The notes: a model not told the origin generated them from the sequence alone. A DNA stretch of 64,000 nt from Bin55 sp965203735 (GCA_965203735.1 OZ241909.1:2728001-2792000); one strand, 5' to 3'. Numbered from the stretch's first letter, positions 8,851-17,922 are shown. Numbers and translations are program-made.

Positions 8851-9621
8851 CTAGTTATCCGGATCGGACAGAACAACCACTCCGGATCGAACAAAGGTCC
8901 TAAGCGTCTTGAACCCCTGTTCGCTGAGGGAGTCAACGGATGAGTGAAGCTCCTCTGCCAGTTCATGAATGAGATCCTGTCCTGCTCGGGGTTTTTCCAG
9001 CATCTCCAACATTCGAACAGTGCGAGGGTTCGATACAAGAAACTCAACCTTGTTTTGACGATCTCGATGAGCAATTAGCCATGTCGCATCAGGGGGCGAA
9101 TCGGGGATAGCGTAACTCTCATCAATTTGATGAACGGGCCACTGATAGCTAAGTAACCGAACCAGAGGAGACCGTTGAATACGGGATTCCAAACTAGCTA
9201 AAGAACCTCTGCGTCCGATCGATTCTGGTGAGAAGTACAGCTCGATTCTTACAAGATCGAAGTGACAGAGCTCGACAATGAACGGATAGCGTTCGTCGAG
9301 CTCTTTGCGGTCAACAAGAAACTGTAGGAATTCGTTGGGAATTTCGCGAAAGTAAGGAGTCTCACATTGGTGACTCTTTATGAAATCGCGTATAAGAGAA
9401 TGCCAATACTCATCATCGACCACAGCTCTGAACGACTTGAACGAATTCGCACAAAACGATTCGATGTTGTCGTAGAAAAGTCTCTTGTACACTGCCATTC
9501 GGCGTGGTTCAATGTCTAGAGGTCCTTGAGTTGAGTCAGGGTCTCGAATGTGCGCTGCAAATTCCGACTGAACAGCCTGAAACGGAAGTTGCTTCGTCGA
9601 ACTCGACACCTTAGGCCACAA
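8851..9621 (-). CDS. hvfC: HvfC/BufC-type RiPP maturation partner (DUF2063)
   Basis: A 256-residue protein of the DUF2063 family, the partner of DUF692 enzymes. 'AVQSEFAAHIRD' near the N-terminus and 'RMAVYKRLFYDNI' are the typical 'LQ..F...L....RL.IYR..Y...' start of these proteins. In characterised systems this partner binds the RiPP precursor and recruits it to the iron enzyme. The start is TTG 9621, overlapping the end of the upstream DUF692 gene by 11 bases, so translation is probably coupled. The C-terminal third ('PRTVRMLEMLEKPRAGQDLI...FVRSGVVVL') looks like the winged-helix-like recognition domain of the family. Bufferin naming (bufC) is an equally valid alternative. Confidence 0.85.
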   Translation of the reverse strand: MWPKVSSSTKQLPFQAVQSEFAAHIRDPDSTQGPLDIEPRRMAVYKRLFYDNIESFCANSFKSFRAVVDDEYWHSLIRDFIKSHQCETPYFREIPNEFLQFLVDRKELDERYPFIVELCHFDLVRIELYFSPESIGRRGSLASLESRIQRSPLVRLLSYQWPVHQIDESYAIPDSPPDATWLIAHRDRQNKVEFLVSNPRTVRMLEMLEKPRAGQDLIHELAEELHSSVDSLSEQGFKTLRTFVRSGVVVLSDPDN

Positions 9622-10468
9622 CTACAGGTTTGTCTCTGTTCTCATGTCGACGTTGCACTTCCGCAATGCGATCAACTTCGGCAAGCAACTTGGGAAGCGG
9701 AGGAAAGTTAAAGTCCCGTTCCAAGAGTGTGGGCATGACGCCGTACTTGGAGTACGTGTAGTCGAGCAAGTCCCATACTGGCTCAATCACCGATGCTGCA
9801 TGCGTATCGATGCGAAGATCTTCGGCTTCTTCGTAGTGCCCCGCAATGTGGACATATGACACTCGATCCAAAGGCAGAGAGTCTATGAACTCCTTAGGAT
9901 CGTAAGAGAAATTGATGCTATTGACGTATGCGTTGTTGACATCTAGAAGTAAATCGCAGTCAGACTCTGCTAGTACTGCATTGACGAATTGACTTTCGCT
10001 AAGTTCTTGCCCGGGAGCTGCGTAATAGGAAACGTGCTCAATTGCAATTCGACGATCCAGAGTGTCTTGAACCTGTCGAATTCTTTCGGAAACGTGTTTG
10101 ACTGCATCTTCCGTGAAAGGAATAGGCATCAAGTTATAGAGATGCCCGTTGGCGCTACATGCACTCAGATGGTCCGAGTAGCACCTAACCTCAAACTGGT
10201 CAAGAAATTTTCGAACCTGTCGAACAAGTTCGAGATCCAGAGGGTCGGGACTTCCGATAGACAGCGAGAGTCCGTGGCAAACCAATGGAAAGTTATCGGC
10301 ATAGTAGCGGAATCGCCTACCGTAGCGCCCCCCGACATTGATCCAATTCTCTGGAGCAACCTCGAGGAAATCTATTGTTTGTGATACACGGGATTCATGC
10401 TCGCGCAGTTGTGCGAACATTCCTCGACGGAGACCGAGTCCCGTGCCACTGACTGGAAAGGAACTCAC
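9611..10468 (-). CDS. hvfB: HvfB/BufB-type multinuclear iron oxidase (DUF692, MNIO)
   Basis: A 285-residue TIM-barrel protein of the DUF692 family, related to MbnB. MNIO enzymes use two or three iron ions and oxygen to oxidise cysteines of a precursor peptide to thiooxazole or oxazolone/thioamide groups that bind copper. Characteristic segments are 'FLEVAPENWINVGGR' near residue 35, 'DHLSACSANGHLYNLMPIPF' (His/Asp ligands), 'IAIEHVSYYAA', 'LLLDVNNAYVNSINF' and 'VSYVHIAGHYE', which supply the metal ligands. The start is GTG 10468 with no strong ribosome-binding site. It lies 71 bases after the precursor gene, past a strong hairpin, and overlaps hvfC. Confidence 0.9.
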   Translation of the reverse strand: MSSFPVSGTGLGLRRGMFAQLREHESRVSQTIDFLEVAPENWINVGGRYGRRFRYYADNFPLVCHGLSLSIGSPDPLDLELVRQVRKFLDQFEVRCYSDHLSACSANGHLYNLMPIPFTEDAVKHVSERIRQVQDTLDRRIAIEHVSYYAAPGQELSESQFVNAVLAESDCDLLLDVNNAYVNSINFSYDPKEFIDSLPLDRVSYVHIAGHYEEAEDLRIDTHAASVIEPVWDLLDYTYSKYGVMPTLLERDFNFPPLPKLLAEVDRIAEVQRRHENRDKPVVVA

Positions 10469-10481
10469 TTGTGAAGCGGGT

Positions 10482-10518
10482 GGTCACGCCGTTGTTCGGT
10501 GAGAAACACGGCGTGACC
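10482..10518 (-). terminator. hairpin between RiPP precursor and enzyme genes
   Basis: A perfect 10-bp inverted repeat, GGTCACGCCG (10482-10491) and CGGCGTGACC (10509-10518), with a 17-base loop. It sits just after the hvfA stop and just before the hvfB start. No T-run follows in the direction of transcription, so it is more likely a partial terminator or a 3' stabilising/processing stem that keeps precursor mRNA more abundant than enzyme mRNA. Confidence 0.55.
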
Positions 10519-10539
10519 GAGAGCATTTGTGACTAGAGA

Positions 10540-10860
10540 CTATTCTTCTTCAGTCTCTTCTTCGTCTTCGCCTTCTTCGTCCTCTTCGCCGCATTTGCCT
10601 TCACCGCACTCGCCTTCACCATCCTCGCCGCATTTTCCTTCGCCGCACTCACCTTCTTCGCCGTCTTCGCCGCACTTGCCTTCGCCACACTCGCCTTCTT
10701 CTTCAGAAGCGGACAGTATGTTGCTGGGGTCACCGATAGCGTCGGCTAGGAAAACGTTGTTGGGATCTTCGTCGATAGATGCTGAGACTGATACGCCGAG
10801 CGATGCAGCCAGAAACGAGCCAATGCCTATCAAGGCAGGCTTCTTGTTAAGTGTGTCCAT
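10540..10860 (-). CDS. hvfA: HvfA-like/bufferin-like copper-binding RiPP precursor with three EGKCG repeats
   Basis: A secreted precursor of 106 residues. The start is ATG 10860, which has an excellent AAAGGAGGA ribosome-binding site; an in-frame ATG 36 bases upstream has none. Residues 1-28 form a Sec signal peptide (KK, a hydrophobic core, then 'VSVSAS'). Residues 56-92 contain three copies of 'EGECGEGKCGE', giving six cysteines (58, 63, 72, 77, 85, 90), three of them in the EGKCG motif that MNIO enzymes modify. The tail is almost all Glu and Asp. In HvfA and bufferins the modified cysteines chelate copper in the periplasm and protect against excess metal. It is the first gene of the operon. 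No DoxX-type fourth gene is visible. Confidence 0.9.
   Translation of the reverse strand: MDTLNKKPALIGIGSFLAASLGVSVSASIDEDPNNVFLADAIGDPSNILSASEEEGECGEGKCGEDGEEGECGEGKCGEDGEGECGEGKCGEEDEEGEDEEETEEE
10583..10695 (-). repeat. in-gene tandem repeat of the RiPP core
   Basis: Three near-identical DNA units of 39-42 bases encode the EGECGEGKCGE repeats. On the plus strand each begins with 'ccgcatttgccttc' or a close variant. Such an array can gain or lose units by slippage, changing the number of metal-binding sites. Confidence 0.8.
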
Positions 10861-10954
10861 TTGGGGTTCCTCCTTTATGTACCAAATGTGTGACAACTAC
10901 AAACCGGAAAAGCTGGTTTCCGGCTATCCCATTGGTCTGTAGCACCAAAAAAAT

Positions 10955-10982
10955 GGGACAACAATAGTACCAGAAGGTTCCC
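10955..10982 (-). promoter_or_regulatory. candidate ECF-type promoter for the RiPP operon
   Basis: Read on the minus strand, GGGAACC is followed after 17 bases (counted from GGAAC) by GTCCC, which resembles the GGAAC...GTC layout of extracytoplasmic-function sigma factor promoters. An alternative is a sigma-70 extended -10, TGGTACTAT, inside the same stretch. It would start transcription about 90 bases before the hvfA ATG. This is a visual match only. Confidence 0.3.
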
Positions 10983-10989
10983 AAAATTG

Positions 10990-11010
10990 TTCGAGACTTT
11001 AGGTCTCGAG
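10990..11010 (-). terminator. possible hrpA terminator
   Basis: TCGAGAC (10991-10997) pairs with GTCTCGA (11003-11009) around a five-base loop. Read on the minus strand it is followed by AACAATTTT. It is about 140 bases after the hrpA stop and upstream of hvfA, so it would separate the two transcripts. Confidence 0.35.
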
Positions 11011-11145
11011 CTTGTAAAGGCTACTTGAAACACTTGTAGCGACTTCAAGACTGATTTCGGCCACAGTGAATTTAAGCCACTACACCTCAATCAAACCAAA
11101 AATTCCAAAATCGGTCAGTTCGATTCATGTAGCTTCCTGAGATCT

Positions 11146-14100
11146 TTAGGATGTGGTTGAAGACTTTGGACTCTCTCGTTCCAATTCGACAAACTTCTCC
11201 TCCAGTCTCTTCGCCGAAACGCGAATCCTTGTCTTCATGTTCTGACAGAACAGCGAGATCCGGAATTCTTGAAGATTCAGTCTTAAGTCCTCAATTGCGC
11301 GCTCGTTCCCACCAGATGCACGCAATATTCTGAAACGTTTTTCCCAGGTTTGAATTTCTTCGGTCAGCACGATGTCTCGCTTCAACTTGCCTGCCAGACC
11401 TTCAATTCGAACCTTCATCCCTTCCAAGTAACGTGGCACTTCATTCAGGAATTCGTCGCTATGTGACCGTAGTAGAGTTGGGGGCACAAGTACATCGAGC
11501 TGTTCGCTGAGATCCGATCTGGCAATCTCAAAAGCTGGCGAATTTCCCAGTAGCCCAACTCTCTTGTATATATCCTCTCTGAGTCTCACGATTTCCGATG
11601 TGAGATCAAGCAGTTTGATGCCTTCTTGTACAAGTCGCCCACGATTGTTCGCAAGGATTTCGTCAAATTCACTCTTCGTGCCAATGAGGGATTGATCGTT
11701 GAAATACACTCTAGAAATCGCTCGCAACAGCAACGAATCTAGCAGTTCTAAGTCAGGTCCAATTTTCAACCAACTCAATTTCAACTCTTCCAACCTTTCG
11801 AATTCTGAGCGGAGATACGCAACCGATTGTTTTTCGGCAAAGTACACCAGCCTGCAAAGAACCCATAAAGACTCTTCTGGTGAACGTGGAGGTTGTGACA
11901 AGAGGCGAATGTCCACACCATCCTTGCGGTCCAGAAGATGCGTATACACAACAACAGGCCCTGAAGCTGTTGTTAGTGTTCTCTCCCAAACGATCCCTTC
12001 CTTGGGAAATGACTTGATTCCTTGTAGTTCGTAACTCGAAGTGTTAACCGAATCGACCTGGTCCTCTAAGCGTTTTGCGATGCGTTGACGCAGTTCGTCA
12101 ATACTTCGATCTTGATCGATAACATTTCCATTGCTCGCCACTACCTGTATATTCATGAAGAGATGCGGCGACAATCTAGACGTATCCCACGACTCTCTGT
12201 AAATATCAACGCTATATTGGGTTCGAATCAGCACTTCCAGTGCATTCAACAGGCTCCCTTCACGAAATACCCCATCCTGAAGCAATAGATGGGTTAATTC
12301 GACGACGCGATCGGGTATAGGAGCGAGCCTCTTGCGCAAGGGTTTCGGGAGCGATCTCAAGAGTTCCAGGCACTTGGTCTCGAGAAGACCCGGGACCAAC
12401 CACTCGATGAGTTCTTCATTGATGAAATGCAATGTCGATGGCGTTACTTGGACCGATACTCCATCCTGAATTTGCCCCAGCGCGAAAGAGTATTTCAATG
12501 GAAAAGTACTTGACTCAACTTGCAATTCGGAGGGAAAGGCGTCCTCGCGGAGGTGAATTTTCTCGACAAGCAGAACATCTTCAGGAGACATTCTTAGTGT
12601 GCTTCTGGAGGACTCTTCACATTTCCTATACCACTGCATAAACGCATTAGTGTCCGTAACTGATTCAGGCAGCCGATCGGTATAGAAATTAGCTTGTTGC
12701 TGTTCGCTTGCTACAACATTGAAACTCCTTTCACGGGCTTCCAGTTCTCTCAGTGAATTGACTAATTCACGATTTGCCCGAATCTCTGGTACGTTTACCC
12801 TACCCTGATCTCTCACCAAAGCGTTCCGCGCAAATAATTCTTGCGCCTGGGTTGCGTCGTATTGGTCTAGTCTCTCTCGACGATTGACGGCAATGGTGAG
12901 CCCCGACAGGCTAAGGTCAACTAATACCATGCTCATTGCACGTTTCGAATTCCAGTAGGGATCATGTGTTGATCGGCGAAGCAACGACCCAGCGTATTCC
13001 TCGACCCAACGGGGCTCGATGGGCGCTACGCAGCGAGCAAACGTCTGAGATGTCTCTGCAATCTCTGCGGCAACGACCCATTTGGGTTCGGAACCAGACA
13101 ATGTGGAACCTGGAAAAAGTCGGAACTTGATCTCACGCATGCCCACGTAGTTGTCTCGGTCCGTTCGTAATCCCACAAAGTTCAATGAACCACTCAAAAT
13201 AGCTCGATGTATTTCGTCTGCTTTAGCCGGCTTACGATTGAATTTCATCTTCATTCGCGTGCACGCAATCCGTAGCTGGCGATGTAGCGAACGCCACTCT
13301 TCATACCTGACGAAAGAAATGAAGTGCGTTTCGAGCAATCTTCGAAATTGTCGACGAGATTTCGACTTGCGTTCGATTTCTAGCCAGTACCACAGTTGAA
13401 CAAATGACATGAAGTCCGACGACTTGTGCCGGAACTTCTCGTGTGCTTGATCTGCAGCCATCTGCCGATCTAAAGGACGAAGCCGGGGATCTTGAGCGGC
13501 AATTGCTGACACAATTGTCAGGACTTCGCTGAGCGCATTCAGTCTGTCTGCCTCGATGAGCATTCGTGCCAATCTAGGGTCGATTGGAAGACGCGCCATT
13601 CGACGTCCGATTGTGGTCACCGACTCGTCTTCCAAGGCTCCCAGTTCTCGAAGCATGCGCTTTGCCGAAGCAAATGCTCTGTTCTCAGGTCGATCAAGGA
13701 AAGGAAAAGTGTCTATGTCGCCAAAACGGAAAACAAGCATTTGGAGAACAACAGAGGCTAGATTCGTTCTCCGAATTTCAGGAATTGTGTACTCCAACCG
13801 TCTCGAGTAATCGTCTTCCCCGTAAAGTCGAAAACAGGTTCCGGGAGCCAGTCGACCGCACCGCCCTGCTCGCTGGTCCGCGCTTGCTTGTGAGATTGCT
13901 TCTATTGGCAGCCGTTGAATCTGGGATTGCAGACTGTAGCGACTGATTCGAGCAGAACCCACATCGATGACGTACCGAATGTTTGGTACGGTCAAGCTTG
14001 TTTCGGCAACATTGGTTGACAAGAGAACTCGCTGCTTTCCAGAAGTCTGGAAAATCTTCTGTTGTTCTTTTGGCGGAAGGCGAGCGTAGAGAGGTAGCAC

Positions 14101-15009
14101 CTCGAACTGGTTTGCATAGTTCTTGCGAAACCAATGAGACCATTCGAAGATTTCCCGTTCGCCAGATAGGAACATGAGAATGTCACGAACTTGAGATCGC
14201 TTGTCTTTTCTTATTTCGCCGAAACACTCGGATACAGTGGTCTCAATATCCTTCTCGATTGGTCGGTACCTAATTTCGACGGGATACGTTCGCCCTTCTA
14301 CGGAGACTACTGGAGCATTTCCAAGAAACTTGGAAAACTCCTCGACATCAATAGTCGCACTCGTTACAACGACACGCAGATCCCTGCGGGCGACGAGAAG
14401 CGACTTTAGATAGCCTAATAGAAAGTCAATGTTCAGACTCCGTTCGTGTGCCTCGTCCACAATAATCGTGTCGTACGAGTTCAAGTAACGATCACGTTGT
14501 ATCTCGGTGAGCAAGAGTCCGTCGGTAACGATCTTTACAAGAGTCTCTGGTCCTATTCGGTCCTCAAATCGGACTGCATACCCCACTTCTTTGCCAATGC
14601 TGACGTTGAGTTGAGACGCAATCCTGTCTGCAACACTCCGAGCAGCTAGACGACGCGGTTGCGTATGGCAGATCATTCCACGTACACCCAACCCAGCCTT
14701 TAAGCAGGCCAGAGGAATCTGTGTAGTCTTGCCTGAGCCTGTCTCCCCTGCAACGATGATCGCTTGATGGCGCTTCAGCATGGACTCAATTTCAGTCAAC
14801 CGCTCAGCAATCGGAAGATCGGTTTGATAGCGGACTTCTGGAACGCTCGAAGCGCGTTTTTGAACTTCGTCTGCACTCTCTACAAATCGCCTGACGTCCT
14901 TTTGGCTAAGACGATTCTTGCGAGACGCGCGATTGAATGCATGAGCATCCCGAGACATCAGCGATGATGCACTTAATCGCTTGAGTTTGGCTAAATTCTG
15001 TTGGTCCAA
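11146..15009 (-). CDS. hrpA: ATP-dependent RNA helicase HrpA
   Basis: A DEAH-box helicase of 1287 residues, the length typical of gammaproteobacterial HrpA (about 1300). Motifs appear in order: Walker A 'GETGSGKTT' (residues 88-96), 'TQPRRLAARSVA' (Ia), 'DEAHERSLNIDFLLGYL' (II), 'SAT' (III), 'LSTNVAETSLT' (V) and 'QRAGRCGR' (VI). A helicase-associated region and the long HrpA-specific C-terminal domain follow. In Escherichia coli HrpA resolves stalled ribosomes by acting on mRNA and processes fimbrial transcripts. The start ATG 15009 gives a plausible basic N-terminus. It lies 51 bases after the VWA gene on the same strand, so it may be in the same transcript. Confidence 0.95.
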   Translation of the reverse strand: MDQQNLAKLKRLSASSLMSRDAHAFNRASRKNRLSQKDVRRFVESADEVQKRASSVPEVRYQTDLPIAERLTEIESMLKRHQAIIVAGETGSGKTTQIPLACLKAGLGVRGMICHTQPRRLAARSVADRIASQLNVSIGKEVGYAVRFEDRIGPETLVKIVTDGLLLTEIQRDRYLNSYDTIIVDEAHERSLNIDFLLGYLKSLLVARRDLRVVVTSATIDVEEFSKFLGNAPVVSVEGRTYPVEIRYRPIEKDIETTVSECFGEIRKDKRSQVRDILMFLSGEREIFEWSHWFRKNYANQFEVLPLYARLPPKEQQKIFQTSGKQRVLLSTNVAETSLTVPNIRYVIDVGSARISRYSLQSQIQRLPIEAISQASADQRAGRCGRLAPGTCFRLYGEDDYSRRLEYTIPEIRRTNLASVVLQMLVFRFGDIDTFPFLDRPENRAFASAKRMLRELGALEDESVTTIGRRMARLPIDPRLARMLIEADRLNALSEVLTIVSAIAAQDPRLRPLDRQMAADQAHEKFRHKSSDFMSFVQLWYWLEIERKSKSRRQFRRLLETHFISFVRYEEWRSLHRQLRIACTRMKMKFNRKPAKADEIHRAILSGSLNFVGLRTDRDNYVGMREIKFRLFPGSTLSGSEPKWVVAAEIAETSQTFARCVAPIEPRWVEEYAGSLLRRSTHDPYWNSKRAMSMVLVDLSLSGLTIAVNRRERLDQYDATQAQELFARNALVRDQGRVNVPEIRANRELVNSLRELEARERSFNVVASEQQQANFYTDRLPESVTDTNAFMQWYRKCEESSRSTLRMSPEDVLLVEKIHLREDAFPSELQVESSTFPLKYSFALGQIQDGVSVQVTPSTLHFINEELIEWLVPGLLETKCLELLRSLPKPLRKRLAPIPDRVVELTHLLLQDGVFREGSLLNALEVLIRTQYSVDIYRESWDTSRLSPHLFMNIQVVASNGNVIDQDRSIDELRQRIAKRLEDQVDSVNTSSYELQGIKSFPKEGIVWERTLTTASGPVVVYTHLLDRKDGVDIRLLSQPPRSPEESLWVLCRLVYFAEKQSVAYLRSEFERLEELKLSWLKIGPDLELLDSLLLRAISRVYFNDQSLIGTKSEFDEILANNRGRLVQEGIKLLDLTSEIVRLREDIYKRVGLLGNSPAFEIARSDLSEQLDVLVPPTLLRSHSDEFLNEVPRYLEGMKVRIEGLAGKLKRDIVLTEEIQTWEKRFRILRASGGNERAIEDLRLNLQEFRISLFCQNMKTRIRVSAKRLEEKFVELERESPKSSTTS

Positions 15010-15060
15010 ATTTCTAGTGGTATGGGGAGCGCTACTTTGGAGCTCCGATCATCCAAATCA

Positions 15061-16230
15061 CTATCTGGATAAGAAGTTCATTCCTTCTTCGAGACCGCGT
15101 ATCGTGAGGGGATACATATGACCGTCCATTAGTTTTTGGGTCATGCCGACCGATGACGAGTACTCCCACGTCTCTTGGGGAGTGGGATTGATCCAAACGA
15201 TCTTGTCGTAGCGGGCGATGAATCTACGTATCCACAGTGCTCCCGGCTCATCATTCCAGTGCTCTACGCTTCCTCCTGAGTGGGTGATTTCGTAGGGAGC
15301 CATTGTCGCGTCGCCCACAAATACGATTCTGTAGTCGGCAGCGAACTTGTTGAGGATGTCCCAGGTCGAAATTCGTTCGTTCATTCGACGGCGATTGTCT
15401 CTCCACACGGATTCGTAGATGAAGTTGTGAAAGTAGTAGCTGCCCAAGTGCTTGAACTCCGTCTTCGTCGCCGAGAACAGTTCTTCGCATATCTTGACAT
15501 GAGCGTCCATCGATCCGCCAATATCGAAGAAGGTCAGGACCTTCACCGTATTTCTGCGTTCTGGACGCATCTTGAGGTCAAGAAGCCCACCATTGTCCGC
15601 AGTGGCTTTGATGGTCGTATCCATGTCCAGTTCGTCGGGTGCACCGGTACGAGCGAACTTGCGCAAGCGACGAAGTGCCATTTTGATATTTCGAGTGCCG
15701 AGCTCGACTGAATCATCTAGATTCTTGTACTGGCGTTGATTCCATACACGTCGAGCCTTTCGCTTTCTTCCTTGACCGAGTCCACCGGGACCTTCTTGAC
15801 CTGGACCGTCGCGATCGCCCTTGCGCTGATTTTCCTGTTGAGCACGTTCCTGTGCTTGTCTGCGTTCTTCCTCTTCACGTTGCTTTCGCACAGCTTCGAT
15901 GAATGCCTCCAGGCCTCCGAGATCCTTGATTTCTTGAAGATCCGATTCGGAAAGAAGCTTCTCAATTTCACGCCGGAGCAAGTCATCAAGCACGAGCGAT
16001 TCAAGCAATCCCTTGATGTCGTCTAGTCCTTTGAAATACGAACCGAACGCTCGGTCGAACTTATCGTAGTTGGTTTCGGCCTTAACCAAACAAGTTCTAC
16101 TCAGCAAGTAGAACTCGTCCAAATTCGCATACACAACTCGTTTTTTCAATGCAGCAAGCAAGTCCATGAGCTCGCGAAGAGTTACAGGTACTTTGTACCG
16201 TCGCAGTGTTAAGAAGAAATTGATCAGCAT
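15061..16230 (-). CDS. VWA/CoxE-like protein, partner of MoxR ATPase
   Basis: A protein of 389 residues. The N-terminus 'FFLTLRRYKVPVTLRELMDLLAAL' is the usual opening of CoxE-type proteins. A charged low-complexity linker (about residues 115-160) leads to a von Willebrand A domain with the metal-ion-dependent adhesion motif 'FFDIGGSMDAHV' near residue 235. VWA/MoxR pairs act as chaperone-like machines that insert cofactors or remodel membrane proteins; no specific client gene is next to this pair. It follows the MoxR gene by 28 bases on the same strand, so the two are very likely an operon. Confidence 0.88.
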   Translation of the reverse strand: MLINFFLTLRRYKVPVTLRELMDLLAALKKRVVYANLDEFYLLSRTCLVKAETNYDKFDRAFGSYFKGLDDIKGLLESLVLDDLLRREIEKLLSESDLQEIKDLGGLEAFIEAVRKQREEEERRQAQERAQQENQRKGDRDGPGQEGPGGLGQGRKRKARRVWNQRQYKNLDDSVELGTRNIKMALRRLRKFARTGAPDELDMDTTIKATADNGGLLDLKMRPERRNTVKVLTFFDIGGSMDAHVKICEELFSATKTEFKHLGSYYFHNFIYESVWRDNRRRMNERISTWDILNKFAADYRIVFVGDATMAPYEITHSGGSVEHWNDEPGALWIRRFIARYDKIVWINPTPQETWEYSSSVGMTQKLMDGHMYPLTIRGLEEGMNFLSR

Positions 16231-16258
16231 GACTGTCTAGGCTGAGATAGTTCCCAAA

Positions 16259-17107
16259 TTAGCCGCGACTATCCCGACGGTTCATGAATGCTAAGCGCTC
16301 GAGCAGCTGGACATCCTGTTCATTCTTCACAAGCGCCCCGTAGAGCGGTGGGATAGCTTTGCTTGTGTCACGATTTGTCAGAATCTCGTCAGGAATGTCG
16401 TCCGCCATTAAGAGTTTGAGCCAATCGATAAGCTCTGAAGTAGATGGTTTTTTCTTCAAACCAGGAACCTTTCTAACATCGAAGAAAATTTCCATTGCTT
16501 CCTTGACCAATTCCCGCTTGATCTGGGGAAAATGCAACTCAATAATTTCTTGCATTGTCTCTCTATCAGGGAAGTTGATGTAGTGGAAAAAGCACCTGCG
16601 CAAGAAGGCATCGGGTAGTTCTTTCTCGTTATTGGAAGTAATCACTACTACCGGTCGATGCTTAGCCGTGACCGTTTCCCGTGTCTCGTATACGAAAAAC
16701 TCCATTCGATCAAGCTCTTGAAGCAGGTCGTTAGGAAACTCTATATCTGCTTTGTCGATTTCGTCAATAAGAAGCACAACTCGTTCATTAGAGTCAAATG
16801 CGTCCCATAGTTTTCCGCGTTTGATGTAGTTTCGAATATCACCAACTCGCTCATCGCCAAGCTGCGAGTCACGCAGTCGTGACACAGCATCGTACTCATA
16901 CAGACCTTGACTTGCTTTCGTCTGCGACTTTATGTGCCACTCTATAAGCGGGCACTCTAGAGTCTTGGCGACTTCGATCGCCAGAACAGTTTTGCCCGTT
17001 CCTGGTTCGCCTTTGACCAAGAGAGGTCGTTCCAGTTTGACTGCGGCATCCACCGCCATCGACAACTCATCAGTTGATATGTAGGTGTCAGTGCTGTCAA
17101 AAATCAT
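16259..17107 (-). CDS. MoxR-family AAA+ ATPase
   Basis: A protein of 282 residues with Walker A 'GEPGTGKTVLA' near residue 36, Walker B 'VVLLIDEIDKAD' near residue 110, sensor 1 'VVITSNNEKELPDAFLRR' with the arginine finger region, and a MoxR lid domain. MoxR proteins power the remodelling of client complexes together with a VWA partner, here the next gene. The start ATG 17107 is preceded by a 419-base gene-free region that should hold the promoter. Confidence 0.92.
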   Translation of the reverse strand: MIFDSTDTYISTDELSMAVDAAVKLERPLLVKGEPGTGKTVLAIEVAKTLECPLIEWHIKSQTKASQGLYEYDAVSRLRDSQLGDERVGDIRNYIKRGKLWDAFDSNERVVLLIDEIDKADIEFPNDLLQELDRMEFFVYETRETVTAKHRPVVVITSNNEKELPDAFLRRCFFHYINFPDRETMQEIIELHFPQIKRELVKEAMEIFFDVRKVPGLKKKPSTSELIDWLKLLMADDIPDEILTNRDTSKAIPPLYGALVKNEQDVQLLERLAFMNRRDSRG

Positions 17108-17526
17108 GTGGCCTCGCCCCTAAAACTATTGGAATGGTGAAACAAATGCTCAATGACTAGGACCGCTCACGAGAAGAGGCCTTAGGTGGGTTAAGTGGCT
17201 ACAAGAACCGCTAACAAGTCGTTAATCTGCAGTGATAGCCTCAATGAACGCCAGCACCGCACCCTCAACCTATATTAGCAAACTGAAAATTTTCTGGAGG
17301 TATGCTCAAGACTAGAACTCTCAGTGCTTTCTACTAAGCGACGTACAGAATGAACCTCCTAGAACCTCGCGTTCAAGAATTCGTTGGCAAGCCTGTGAAC
17401 CAGTAATTCAAGCAACTTCCTGACTCGCCCTCCACTGATGTGTCCGTAAACTAACGCGAGCGGCCGATCAATCCCATTGGAAGTGAAGAAACCACATTGT
17501 CAAGGACACAAGATCGGATCAAACAA
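17108..17526. other. gene-free stretch
   Basis: About 420 bases between the start of the MoxR gene and the end of the membrane-protein gene. I find no gene, RNA or strong hairpin. It must contain the promoter of the MoxR-VWA (and possibly hrpA) transcript on the minus strand. Confidence 0.5.
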
Positions 17527-17922
17527 TTAAGACTTTCTTCGAAACTTGCTCAGGTCCTTTTTGCCTTCCACTCGAAACTGTTTGTCGCGTTTACTTGAAG
17601 AGTCTCGAGGCCCGTCCGTCGCCTTTCGTATCAACAGCAACGCCACGTAGCAGATGAAGATTCCCAGAGTTCCTACAAAGCCGATGACTAAGACAGAACC
17701 AGGGTTGCCATCGGGTTCGAGAAATGCCCGGAACAGTAGCACTACAAACAATGGTGCCAAGTGTCCTTCGTCGTCGAACATAATCGGCCACATCGCCCAA
17801 TAGCAGCCCAGCGCAATGATCAGCGAAGCAAGGAGCTTTTTCTTTCGCAGCGGAAAGTAGACGAGAACCGCAAGACTAAGCGAGCATATCGCAACAACCA
17901 GCCACGCTACAAGATAGGACAT
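17527..17922 (-). CDS. conserved inner-membrane protein next to ycgN
   Basis: A protein of 131 residues if read from ATG 17922; a longer reading to 18024 would run into ycgN and adds a segment with no hydrophobic character. There are three to four hydrophobic segments ('YLVAWLVVAICSLSLAVLVYF', 'LLASLIIALGCYWAMWPIMF', 'LAPLFVVLLFRAFL', 'VLVIGFVGTLGIFICYVALLL') and a basic tail. A protein of this shape, with 'HLAPLFVV' in the second half, often follows ycgN in gammaproteobacteria. Its function is unknown to me. Confidence 0.7.
   Translation of the reverse strand: MSYLVAWLVVAICSLSLAVLVYFPLRKKKLLASLIIALGCYWAMWPIMFDDEGHLAPLFVVLLFRAFLEPDGNPGSVLVIGFVGTLGIFICYVALLLIRKATDGPRDSSSKRDKQFRVEGKKDLSKFRRKS

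Noticed and set aside
10583..10695. Possible CRISPR-like array
   Set aside because: The repeats are in frame, spacers are not unique and the units encode a peptide repeat.
10529..10942. Plus-strand Ser/Pro-rich frame across the RiPP precursor
   Set aside because: It is the mirror of the EGKCG repeats; the minus-strand gene has the signal peptide, ribosome-binding site and partner genes.
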